From Lotus japonicus (Eukaryota > Streptophyta > Magnoliopsida > Fabales > Fabaceae), in the NCBI RefSeq assembly GCF_012489685.1, contig NC_080043.1, positions 67,697,920-67,761,919 on the forward strand: 64,000 bases of DNA, read 5' to 3'. Positions 1 through 12,100 of the stretch are shown one piece after another. Every line of letters begins with the position of its first letter. Positions within the stretch are counted from its first letter, which is position 1. Under the pieces are notes generated by a model, which was not told where the DNA came from, did not search any database, and was given only the letters and a program-made list of their open reading frames with translations. The translations under genes and the position numbers were made by a program.

Positions 1-340
1 AAAATCCTATTGATCAATTGGGTTGTGGATTAGTAACCCACATAGGTCATTTAGACAACCCGAGTTTGTAACACATTCTCTAGATCCCACAAGCAAAATT
101 AGTACAAGAAAACTTGCATAGTTAAACCATATAAGTAAGGTTATAAACTAAACCAATATAATGGCATTCTACTTCATAAAATATTCTGCAAGACCTTTAA
201 ATGAAGATCCCCCAACCACCGCAATTGGGCTATGCACTACATGCATTGACAAGATAAAGGAGATAGACCTTTAACTCAAAGTTGTATTTCGTAACTTAAA
301 TGAAAATGTGAATTCAGCTACTAAGTGTACGCAAGAAATG
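1..340. other. Intergenic flank, nothing recognised
   Basis: AT-rich unique-looking sequence. I see no open frame, RNA gene or repeat structure except that its last nine bases (332-340) are the left target duplication of the adjacent Mutator-type element. Confidence 0.5.
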
Positions 341-670
341 GGGTAAATAGCTAAGTTGGTCCCTGAAAGTGTCCACCGCCTTCAATTTCGTCCCTAAACT
401 TTTAAAATGACGCATGTGGTCCCTGGATGTGCCAAATCTCCCTCATCAACAGTCCTCGGGTTAAAAAAAGTTCACGGCCGTTAACGGAAGACCGAGTAGG
501 ATTTTTTTTTTTTGTCAAGACTAGGCTTATGTGGCATTTGAATTTTGTGAAAGTTTTTAAAATTTCGATTTAGTCCCCATGGTTAAAAAGAAATCCTTTT
601 TCTCCCCATCTTCCTCTACCTCTACCTCTCCCCACCACCATCACCCTCTCTCCATCTCCATCTTCTTCAT
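341..670 (+). repeat. Left terminal inverted repeat of the Mutator-like element
   Basis: It pairs with 1718-2042 in inverted orientation. Matching blocks include the GTGTCCACCGCC, CAAATCTCCCTCATCAA and GTCAAGACTAGGCTTATG stretches. The inner part is pyrimidine-rich; read from the other repeat it yields only low-complexity serine-rich frames. Boundaries on the inner side are approximate. Confidence 0.8.
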
Positions 671-1717
671 CCAGATTCAATAACCCAAACAAACCAACCA
701 CTCATCCAAAAATAATACAACACAGAGCTCAGCCATTTTTTCTCACCCAGACAACCTAGATCTGAAACGAATTAACCCAGATCTGGCAGTTGTTCTCCAC
801 CTTCCTCAGCCACTCATCCAAGCCACTTCTCCATCCCTCTCCTTTCTTCTACTTCGGTACCCATCGGTGACTGAGTGCCTGGAAACCAATTTATCCCTAA
901 AGCAACCATTTTACCAGTTAATAAAATTACAAACACGTTCTAGATTCAATAACAACACCAAAACATTGAAAATTTCCAATCTTTGAACGAAAAAACCAAA
1001 TATAGAAAGAATCCACAAACCAAAACATTCAAAATAGATGAAATTTACAAGACCCATGGTTGAGGAATGCAGACATGGACATTGTAGAGGCCTTGTTGAA
1101 TAAGAGCTTCAACAAGGTGCGTGAGGTCAGGGGATTCAACCCCATGACTGATGTTGCTGTTCAATTTTTTTGCAAACGCTTTCACCAACCAAACAAACAT
1201 TCAGAGGATTCAGAAATACAAAAACTGATTATCGGTTTTATTCATCAAATCAAAAGGGGATCGGTGGAATTTGGCTTGTTAGAAAGAGGAACCCCATCGA
1301 ACCCACCCATCACCAGAACCCCATGGAATTTGGCTTGTCTCTAGAGTTGGGGGTCAACAAACCTAGAATCCCATAACACAAAATTGTGAACAAACTCAAA
1401 AACTCATGAGCAAACCCAGAACACAATCATGAACAATCCCAGAAAAGTCATGGACAAACCCACAAAGTCGCCCCCAACCCCCAAATCGCAGCAATCAGAT
1501 CTAGCAATCCACTATGGTGGTCTTTGAAGACATGTCCGAAGTAGAAGAAGAAGGTTAGAAGGGAGGAGATGGTGATGAAAAAGAAGAAGATGAAGTGGTG
1601 ATTTTGGTTCGTTTGTGGAAGTGTACTGGGTCCAGTGGTGGTGTTAGGTGGAGAGAGTAGATGAAGGGAAGAGAGGAGAGTGAGAGATTAGTGGATGAGG
1701 ATGAGAAGAAGAAGAAG

Positions 1718-2042
1718 AAGGAAGAAGAAGATGGAGATGAAGAGAGGTGATGGTGATGGGGAGAGGTAGAGGAAGATGGGGAGAAAAATAATTTCTTTTC
1801 AATCATAGGGACTAAATCGAATTTTTTAAAACTTTCTGAACATTCAAATGCCACATAAGCCTAGTCTTGACAAAAAAATAATCCAACTCAGCCTTCCTTT
1901 AACTGCTGTGAACTTTTTTTAATCTAAGGACTATTGATGAGGGAGATTTGGCACATTCAGGGACCATGAGCGTCATTTTGAAAGTTTAGTGACGGAGTTA
2001 AAGGCGGTGGACACTTTCAGGGACCAACTTGGCTATTTACCC
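1718..2042 (-). repeat. Right terminal inverted repeat of the Mutator-like element
   Basis: Inverted partner of 341-670. Outer end CTATTTACCC is followed by the second copy of the 9 bp target duplication. The two repeats differ by small substitutions and indels, so the insertion is not very recent. Confidence 0.8.
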
Positions 2043-2304
2043 CAAGAAATGTTCCTATGAGGGAATATACTTGACGTACATTGCATCGGTGGGTCTCTAT
2101 CAGGTAGTGGATTTACCTGTCACGAAATGTTTGAAACCTGTGTCCAGAAATCATTAGCCTAGTTTGCTGTTTCCACAGAGAAAAAATAATGTTAAACTTT
2201 AGTTGTTAAATGCAAAAAAGTGGCAGGAGCTGCTGCTGGAAAGAAGCTCTAAGGGGCATCCGAGGTTGGTTTATTGCCTCAAGATACCATATCATATTGT
2301 TAGA

Positions 2305-2353
<49 letters not shown>
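2305..2353. repeat. Compound (AT)n(GA)n microsatellite
   Basis: About ten AT dinucleotides run directly into about fourteen GA dinucleotides. It lies about 300 bp downstream of the NRPE1 stop codon (minus-strand sense), so it may fall in or just past the 3' UTR. Confidence 0.9.
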
Positions 2354-2355
<2 letters not shown>

Positions 2356-2650
2356 TGAAACTAGTGGATATCTGAAAGCCGAGTGTGTTTCAGGAATATC
2401 ATAAAATGATGAGCAGGGTAAAGTTTGCAATGCACATCACATGCTATCATCATTTAAGAGTTGAAATATTCACATCTACACAACTGTTTCATCATAATTC
2501 ATATGCTTCAAAAAATTAACAAGTGTTGAGAAACCCAACGAAATGGGAAAATTGGTTAGTTGTGAGTTGTGATAAACTGTCTATTCAGTTGCCTCAGCAG
2601 CCAGCGCATTTTCTGTACAATATTATGGACACAACTCTTCTAATCTTCTT

Positions 2651-3185
2651 CTACTCATTGGTTTCTGCAGGCACCGGAGTTTGAGGCTGATCCCCCACTG
2701 GAGTTGAGGTCTGATCCTGCGTTTGATTTGGGGTCTGGTCCCTAGGACGGGGCTTCCGGAAATATTTGCCTAAGAATGATTCAGCAATCTCAGGATATTT
2801 TTTCCTTATCCAGCTATCCAGGCACTTTCGGTACGAGAAGTCTTCCCTTCGCCCATCCTTTAAAACCACATACAGGCATCTGCTATCCTGAAAATTGGTG
2901 TGCCTGCTTACCTGTCACAAGTGCTCCCAAAATTAAATGAAGGAAAGAAAGAAACCAAAATAACATCACTTGGCGAACATCCTGGAATATTTGGAAATAG
3001 CAGCTAAGATCAAATAAAGTATAACTGTTCATGAAAGCTAAAAAGGCAATGAAATAGAATCAGAGGATACCATGACAAAATCAATGCCAGCGCCCATTTT
3101 GGTTTCTTTCTCTGGATGGTGTTCAAAGACATTCTCCAGGATAAACCGTTGGTCATCAGCACCCAGCGGATCCCCATCATTGTAC
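2651..3185 (-). other. NRPE1: NRPE1 exons 16-17: DeCL domain and short tail
   Basis: The end of exon 15 and exons 3185-3071 and 2911-2651 encode the DeCL (Defective Chloroplasts and Leaves) domain: QDILKDIEPIVQSI, then FVLE-type and HHPEKETKMGAGIDFV segments, then DFSYRKCLDSWI and ESFLGKYFRKPRPR. After it comes a tail of only about 30 residues rich in Gln, Thr and Pro. Arabidopsis NRPE1 has a much longer Gln/Ser-rich tail, so the tail is short in this lineage. Confidence 0.9.
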
Positions 3186-6100
3186 CTGCATGCAGGAATA
3201 TATAAGAAAATTAGGATAAGAATGAAACAGCTTAAGATACAAAATTCATAGAGGAAGTAGAGGAGGGAAGGAAAGCTCTAAAGGCCAAGATAGAATAGAG
3301 AAATGTACCAACAATCAGAATTGACCAAAAATGATCTGTGATAGGTAATATGATAGCTAATGGTATCTTATTCACACAAAAAGTAACTTCCTGAAAAAAC
3401 TATGGTGGCAGTAAGCAAAACTGGTGAAAATAGAGGTAAAGGTTCTAAAATGGACAGGAATAACACCCACAGCAAAACTGTTTGTTTAAGCTAAAAAAAG
3501 TGGTTTGATGATCGTATGGTTTTATGCAAAGAAAATGTTGTCATTTGATTATCATCATAAAAATGCTTTTTATTATAACATATAATTACAATTACAACAT
3601 TCTATAACATAGTAAAAACCTTTTTTTTTGTCAAGACTCAAGAACCTTGTAAAGACCTGCCTTAGGGAACTTACCCTTCTTGTTGCATTATTCGTCTGAT
3701 GGACTGGACAATAGGTTCAATATCCTTGAGAATATCCTGTTCCTCAGATGAATACATATCCAACCTTGGTCCAGGTGCTCTGCCAGGACGATTCTTATTT
3801 TTCATGTCACCAGCATTTGATCCCCAACCTTGACTTTTCTTAAATGATTCTCTTCCTTGCTTTCCCCATTGAAAATTTCTATCACTGTCAGAATTAGCAG
3901 AAGCAATTTGTGAGTCCCACCCACGTGAACCTGCACCTTGATTTGTCTCTTTCTGGGGATCCCAAGCTTGAGTTTCTGGAAATTTGGGTTTTCCCCAAGA
4001 GCTATTGCCAACCTTCACATTGTCAGAATTACGTTCCCAGGCTTTGGATTTAGAAGAGTCTTCTTGCACCGTATCAGCTTCAACTTGTGATTCAGCTTTC
4101 CACTTACCCAAGCTTGATGAATCATCTTGGGCTCTCTCTGAACCACCATCTTGTGTTCCATCTTTATTTTTCCCCCAGGCTGACCAATCATTTGACTTGG
4201 GGTTTGATGCCTCATTATTTGCACCCCATGCATCAACCTTAGAAGAGCTTTCTCTGGTAACATCTTTTTGAGAGCTCCAAGAATCATCTTGGGCTCTTTT
4301 AGACCCACCATCCTGTATTCCATCTCTATTTCCACCCCAGCTGGACCAATCATTTGACTTCGGCTTTGTTGTATCTTTGTTACCTCCCCAAAAGCTGAAC
4401 TTGGAAGAGTCTTCTTGGGTAGCATCAGAACCAAGCTGTTTCTTAGAGCTCCAAGAATCATCTTCGGCTCTTCTAGACACAACATCCTGTATTTCATCTT
4501 TATTTCTTCCCCAATTGGAGGAGTCATTCGACTTGGGTTTAGCTCCCCAAGAGCTTGGCTTGGAAGAGTCCTGGATAACATCAGCTTTCAGTTTCTGAGA
4601 GCTCCAAGAATCCTCATCACTACGTTGCTCTATGTTTGACTTCCAAGCATTGGACTTGGAAGAGCCTTCTTGGATAACAGCAGTTTTCCACATTTCAGAG
4701 CTCCCACACTCCCCTTCGGCCTTTTCAGCCACATTATCCTGTATTTCCGATTTATTTTTCCCCCAAGCAGTCCAATCATTTGAAATTGTTTTGGTCTGTT
4801 CCACGTTTCCATCCCAAGCGTTGGTCATCTGGGAATCATCTTTCATCACATCACGAGAAGTCCAAGAATCCTCATGGACTCTTTGAGAACCACCATCTTT
4901 TGTTTCTGCTTTATTACTTTCCCAGGCTGACCACTGTGTTGACTTTGTTTCAGTCCGATCAGTAGTTGAACCCCAACCATTGGATTCTGGACCGTTCATT
5001 GCTTCAAAAGTCTCTTCAAACACAGCATCAACTCCGGAGGTATGCTGTGGGGACAAGCTGTAATCAGCATTCTCCTCTTCTAGCAAATCATCAATGTCCT
5101 CACCCAAGCAAGCATTATTTTCTTCTTCCCCATTGGTAAGGCTTTTCACCATGTGAAGAAAATTGTAGACATCCATCCCGTCAAGGTCATTTGACTTTAT
5201 CTGCAAAAGAAAAATCAATATAAAATCAAGTTTACAGAACCCCAACTGTAAATATTATCAAGTCCAACATTTAATCTGATTATAATTAAATACCTCTTTC
5301 GCATCCCATAGAACATCAAATTTTGATCCTGTTCCAACTGCCACAGGTTTACCCCAGGAACAGGAGGCAACGATGCTAGATAAAGAGTCTGTATGACATT
5401 TCTCAGCAGCTCGCTCAAAACATCTTTTAGGAGTCTGCATAATCACCATGTGCTAAATAAGAGAAAAATAATGGCATGATGCATCTCATGATTTTAACAA
5501 TAACCAAGGCACTTACAAAAAGAGTTGCATCAGTGAATGGCACTTGAATATTTAATTGACGAGCCAGTGCTTTATATCCACCTGTATTGAAGCCCACCAA
5601 ATTCCCGCCACAAGTCATACTGCTTGCTAACAGAATGAGATGCTCTCTAAGAACACCTTTTGCCACCATTTTTACAGATGCTGCAAGACGCTACAGAGAC
5701 CAAAATGGGGGGAAGAGAACAAGGAAATGTTTAGCCCTATGACCAAGGCTCTTTCATGAAATTAGGTTCAATAATCAATGTTATCATTCTCATAATTTTT
5801 AATAGCAAAACAACACTAAAGAAAACTAAGGAGGATGAAAAGACTACCAAAAGAGACAGATTACAGACAAGAAAACAAGCAAGTAAGCATTGGGGGGGGG
5901 GGGGGTTTAATGCATGAAACAAGCCATCTGCCATCCAAAAATCACAATCTCTCAGCAGATACAACTTAGCAACATTCCTAAACAAAGAATGAAGACGGGT
6001 AGAATTGGGCACAATGCTGGTTTACTATAAAACACAATAGATGTACAATGTTTACCCCTTTTAAGGCACTTCATGGCAGAGATCAATTCATTATATTCTA

Positions 6101-9100
6101 AGGCCCGATGTACCACTTGAATGAATGAAATATTCTGGCTGATTATTCTATGAACAATGTACAGTATATATATACAAGAGTAGTCCCACAAGTTTTGGGA
6201 TAACAATCACCTAAAATAAGGAAAGAATGAAAGAATCTATCAATCCTGATTAAGATAATAAAGATGTAATATACAAATATATATATATATATATTTACCC
6301 TTTATTTACTCTATTTAGGACATTTCCATCAGCAGTGCAGAAGATTAATCAAATGATGGAAGTGAGGGATGTTATTCTGGATGTGATATGGACTAAGTTA
6401 CTGTTGGCACAAACACAACGAAGACACAGCTTGACACACAGGAGGTGCATCACTAGGTTGGTGATTGGGTATTTCTCAAAACACAGACGTATAGGCTTGA
6501 GAGTAAGACTTTGGCCAAAGGAAGAAATGTGAAGCTGGGTCCGTGATTTTATGGGCCTTTTCCGATCACTAGGTAAGGCCAGCTGTTTTGTTAATTAGTT
6601 AGTCCTTTAGTTATGCTAGTTAGATAGAAGGGGAATGGGAGGGAATGGGATTGGTAGATAAATAGGGGGAAATCAAGTTAGGAATGGAATCATTCTGTAT
6701 AATTGATAGTTTGAGAGTGAAACGAGAAATCCTTTGTGAAGAGAAACCCTTGGGGAGAATTTAATTCTCTCTTTTCTTTCAGTTATTCAAAAAAAAAAAT
6801 GGCATTCCTTTAATTCTTTCGTCAATTCTTCATCTTTCGCCGAGGTCCTAACAATATGAGCTTGAGTTGCGGCAGGACGGCATTCCACCCTTTCTTCCAT
6901 GTCTCTCTTTCAAAGAAGGCAACTTCCCCCATGGCTGTTGCTCAACGCCTCAGCCCTTGCCACTAGAATTATGCGGCTCTGTTTGAATAAATGGAACTGA
7001 GTGTATGATAATCGAATTGGCTTAGTTAGGGATAGTTGTTATAGGTAGGAGATAAGAAAGTAGAAGAGCAATTTTGGAAGTTGTGAAATAAAGTGAAGAG
7101 AGGCCAGGCTCTCAAACGTCCGGGGCAATTGTACACTTGATGGTATCCAGAAAAATCCTTTTGTTATTCATTCTGTTATTTTCCATACCAGAACCTTAAA
7201 CAAAGTCAAGCACCTGATCAACAACACCAGGTACCATACTATACAAAGACTAAAGCCAAAATCAATGACTCCCTTAACTCACTAGAAAATGTAAGCATAA
7301 GCTAGTAAAGATGAAGCTCTAAAAAAACCTGCAGGAAAACACAAGTTTAGTGTTTTAAAAGAATCCAAACAGGCTCCAGTTAAATACCAAGTTCTGCGTA
7401 TTCAATGCATCCAGTTAAATGTATGCTAAAAGGTGCATAATCCCAAAAAGAAGAAGCAGACACTGAATATTATATTTAATATATTATTGAGATATTTACC
7501 TGAATTGCTTGATCAAAAGTACATGATATTCCCAGTAATTCCTGAATCTGCTTTATAGCATAAGGAATAGAACGCCTGGTATCAATCAGATGAAGGACAG
7601 GAAGGCAGGAATCAAGCACTATCCTCCAAGCATCACCATTTTGTTTAATAGATTCCTTCTCAAGAATGATGTCTAGTGCCAATTCACCATTAGAAGACTT
7701 GGATGGGTTGCGCACCCAAGTGTTTGTGTCAGGATTAACCCAGATTATATTTGCAGAGTTAATACGGGGGTCCCCTATATATTTAGGAGAGAAAATAGAA
7801 AGGTTATTAAAAAGAATATATGTAATGTATGCATGGATGATTATGAATGCACTAAAGCATATGAAAGAACAACAAACTAATAAATTGCTAAAAAATATTG
7901 AAAAGAAAAGTTGGAAGCAAATTACATTCTAAAAGGATAAATGAAAGTAAAAATTTCAAACTGAATCGAAATGCATGGGTGTGCCAAAGTGACACCCATG
8001 GGCTCATGCATTTGAGTACAGGACCAGTACAACAACCTATTTGTGCTTTCTGTGAAGGGCAGTGGAGTTTCTGACAATGGATGTATTGTCCAAAGGCAAT
8101 TTAAAAACTAGAGGAGAATGGTCAAAGAGTTCTATTTGAATGAGGAATCCAAAGGACGCTGGCAAGATTATATAATTCAGAAAGAATTCCCTAAGTTGTC
8201 TATTTGGACGAGTTGACACATATTAGATTTTAGAGTTCTATGTTTCTTTCTCTTGATTAGTTATTCGCAAGCTTACTCAGATTTAACTTGAGGATAAATA
8301 TCTTAGGAGTCTTATTGTTACTAGTTGGTATTGACAGTACTGGATTGAGTGGATTCCACTAGTAATAATAATACTTGACCCAATCAATAGAAGAAATAAG
8401 AGCAAAGAGAATCACTATCACACCGAAGTATCAAGTAAATCACATTCATTCAAAGTATAATTTTCTTGCTTTCACCTTCAATACATAAACTCTATATTAA
8501 TAAAACAACCTCAAAAACTTGTTAATATCCCGTCCGTTACAGGTACAGATCTATAAAAATTAAATTCAAATATGTTAAAATAATTTATTAATAAGAGCAA
8601 ATAAAATATATATTTAAAACTCAAATTTTAAAAGACTCAATGATTCTAAATGATAGAAAAAATAATTCAATGACGATTTACAAATATTCTATTATACTAC
8701 AGTCAATGTTGATTGGAAATATTAGTATGGACTATCGGAATTAAAGAAAGTAAAAATATTTATTTTAATAATTTAGATATAAATTAGGATTTATTTAATG
8801 TGATTTAATATGAAGGCTCATGACACGTCATAATATACGAAACACATGTGGCTTCATGAGAAGAGTGAATGAATGGGTTCTCAAATTTAACATGCATACA
8901 TATATATTACATACATGCAAATCTAAAGGGGTGGATATAGTACTTCATATTAAAAAAACTGAGTTGTAAGGAAATACCTTGGATTATTGTATCTAACAGA
9001 GCCGGGCAGATTGTGTCAGCTAGAATTTTAGTGGTTTCGTGTAAATCGTTACCATCACCAGCTGGCCAAATGAATGTCAAGCATGGTGCAGAAAAATTTG

Positions 9101-12100
9101 GAGAAACGCAAGACTCACTGCCAAGAAGAAATAGATAAAATAAAATTAACTACACAAAATAGCATGCGAAAAGCAATATAGACTCCAAGTACCTTGGAGA
9201 AAGCATGTGATTACAATGACCAGAGAAGGGCAATGCACATACGTAACCTGCTATCTTCTATGGTACCCCAGGAGGGAAAAAGACTTGAATTGTTGTTCAT
9301 ACAAACAACAAATATAATATGTAGGGGAGATAATAAAGAAATGGATATAAAAAATCCTCATAAAAATAAAATAAAAGTCAAAATGGATTGTCTGAGTATA
9401 TACTTATGTCACACTCACACTTGGATCATGACTAGTAACAACTTAGAGCTGTTAAACATCTGTTAGCTTTAGCAAAAGCTGTTATACAGCTATTATTCAG
9501 TTTGCTAGAGTAACTAAATTTACTAACTTCAGCTATTCTATATAAAGTAAACAACTCTCTCTCTCTCATGGATTGGCTCCGAAACAGAAAAAGAAATCAT
9601 AGGTTTTCAACGGAAATACTAGGGAACATCACACGAATATTCAATGTGTTGCGTCTTAGTAGCAGTATTGTCAAATATCCGCCATGAGATCTCATGGTGA
9701 AATTCCAGAAAGCCACCATGGCCGAAAATCTGCCATCAGTATTTATCAAATATGACCTGTTTTGGCTTAAAGTCATCTGCATTAATAGCACTACTTAGTA
9801 AAATAGAATTGGAAAAGTCAATATATGGTAGTTACAGTATGTTGGGTACTTCATAATGTAATCATCTATTTAATGTGATGCATAAGAACACACTGGAATT
9901 CCAAGTTTCAAGTTTCAACACCATACTTGTAACAACCAAAAAACTGCAAACTCATGAGACACAGGTATAATATAAAACTAACCCAAGAATATGAGAAATT
10001 TCTTAAAATTTCAAGATCGGATGTCAACTAGATACGTTAATACAAATTTATAAATAAAAACATATATGTTTACACAAATGGATAATTTTGTGGAGAGAAT
10101 ATTTCTCATTATATGAGCATATTCATATCAATAGCAAGTCATCATATTTTACAAAAGGATATCTGTGTAATAACAAAAGAGAATAGAAAAAGTCTTTCCC
10201 TTGCCCATATCATTATATACTCTTCCACCGACGAACATGTAACAAAATTACAAATTATCCTCGTATGTCGTATCCCAAGTGAAATGCTAGCAACACACTC
10301 TTTAAATGACACACTCCAACACTCTTTAGTGTGTCCATTAAAGAGTGTGTTACTAGAACTCCTCATTATCCTAATTCATGTAAGAATGTCACATACAGAA
10401 ACCCTAGTTCTATTCAACAGAAGTTTAGCTCCATCAACTGCCTGTACTCTAACCGTATCATTTTCATACCCCTCCCCAATCATATCATCCCTAAAAGCAC
10501 AGCTTCTAGTTTTAACTTAAACAGGGAAAACTCTTCTAATTCTATGAAGTGGATTATGTCTCTCTACTAATGTTCACGATCTAGTCTCTGCTGTAGTTCA
10601 TCTTTCTTAGACAAAAGAAACAGGTTACAAAATTACATATTTTTCCAAATCTACGTCAGAATGTCACATACAGAATCCTTAGTTCTATTCAACATAAGTT
10701 TAGCAGCATAAATTGCCTGGCATTTCCTACTTAATAGTTAATACTAACTGTACTATTTTCATATCCCGTCAATCCCATCATCCAAAAAAGCAAAGCTTCT
10801 AATTTTTACTTGACCTATTAGAGTACATTGTATGAATGTGTACAGAGTTACACTTTAGTAGTTGCTGACTGTACTAACAGTCAGCACTAGGGTTGTTATA
10901 ATGAGCTGGCAATTCAGTTAGGCTATGCGGTTATGCTTAGCTGTCAACTGAGTCAGTTAGATGCTTAGCTGCCAACTGAGTCAGTTAGAGTTTGAGTTTG
11001 TTAAGCTTGTTGAACAAGCTATAGAGTTCTATATAAGTTGTAATCAGTCTCTTGTATCATTAGCTTTTCAATCATCAATGATAAACACTTTTTACAATTC
11101 TGAGTTTCTCTAACATGGTATCAAGAGCCTTCTACGATCCTTGAGATCCTTTTCTGATTTTTCTTCTCTTCTTCATCATCATGGCTGATGAAGTTCATGC
11201 AGATCATGCTTCTGCAATTCCTATGCCAGTTCCGGTTGCTGTTGCTCAATCACAGTTGAGTTCTTCTACGTTGGTTCACAAGCTCACGCTGAAGCTTGAT
11301 GACTCCAATTTTCTCTCCTGGAAGCAACACGTTGAAGGCATTGTTCGTACACATAGGTTACAGAGTTATCTTGTTCATCCAGAGATTCCACCGCGGTTTC
11401 TCAGTGAGCAAGATCGTGAGAATGCAGTCGAGAATCCTGCATATCAGGTTTGGGAGCAGCAGGATTCAGCGTTGTTCACGTGGCTTCTCTCTTCACTCTC
11501 GCCTTCTGTGCTTCCAACTGTGGTGAATTGCAAGCAGTCGTGGGAAGTGTGGCAAGCTGTGCTTGATTTCTTTCAGGCTCAGACGATTGCGCAATCAACA
11601 CAGCTTCGATCTGAATTGCGAACCATTACCAAAGGATCGAAGAGTTCATCTGATTTTCTCAAACGCATCAAGTCGATCGTGAACGCTCTTGTCACGATTG
11701 GCGACCCGATCTCGTATCGCGAGCACTTGGAAGCGATCTTTGATGGTTTGCCAGATGATTATAGCTCTCTGATGACGATTGTTTACAATCGCGATCAACC
11801 TTGCTCGATCTCGCAGGTTGAAGCGATGATCATCGCGCATGAAGCGCGTTTGGAACGCACGCGTGTGCGTCAGATGCAAACTTCGTCTCCAGCGGCGTTT
11901 CTCGCTCACGCATCTGCGCCACCACCGTCGCCTCAGGTTGCGCCATCACCGGCGACACCTATTGCACCACCTCCGACGACAGTTGCGCCTCCACCGCCGG
12001 TGAACTCAGAGGTCAACTACGCTGCTAGTAGCGTTGACTCGTCAGGATCTGATGATCGCAATCGCTCCAGTGACTCACGCGGTTATGGCGGCGATCGTGG

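Larger units (their letters stand above)
341..2042. mobile_element. Non-autonomous Mutator-like element with long TIRs
   Basis: The ends are GGGTAAATAG and its reverse complement CTATTTACCC, flanked by an identical 9 bp duplication CAAGAAATG (332-340 and 2043-2051). A 9 bp duplication with long inverted repeats is the signature of the Mutator superfamily. The repeats run about 330 bp on each side (to about 670 and from about 1718) with scattered mismatches. The ~1 kb core has no transposase; one 94-codon frame (1060-1344) matches no family I know, so the element needs transposase supplied in trans. The core might be captured host sequence (Pack-MULE), which I cannot test. It lies about 600 bp beyond the NRPE1 stop codon. 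Confidence 0.85.

Noticed and set aside
1555..1854. 99-codon minus-strand serine-rich frame
   Set aside because: It comes from the purine-rich inner part of the Mutator-type inverted repeat; low complexity only.
3984..4965. Several plus- and minus-strand frames inside NRPE1 exon 15
   Set aside because: They overlap the verified exon in other frames and stay open because the exon is repetitive.
9194..9466. 90-codon plus-strand frame in NRPE1 intron 10
   Set aside because: Intronic, no recognisable domain, AT-rich composition; probably chance.
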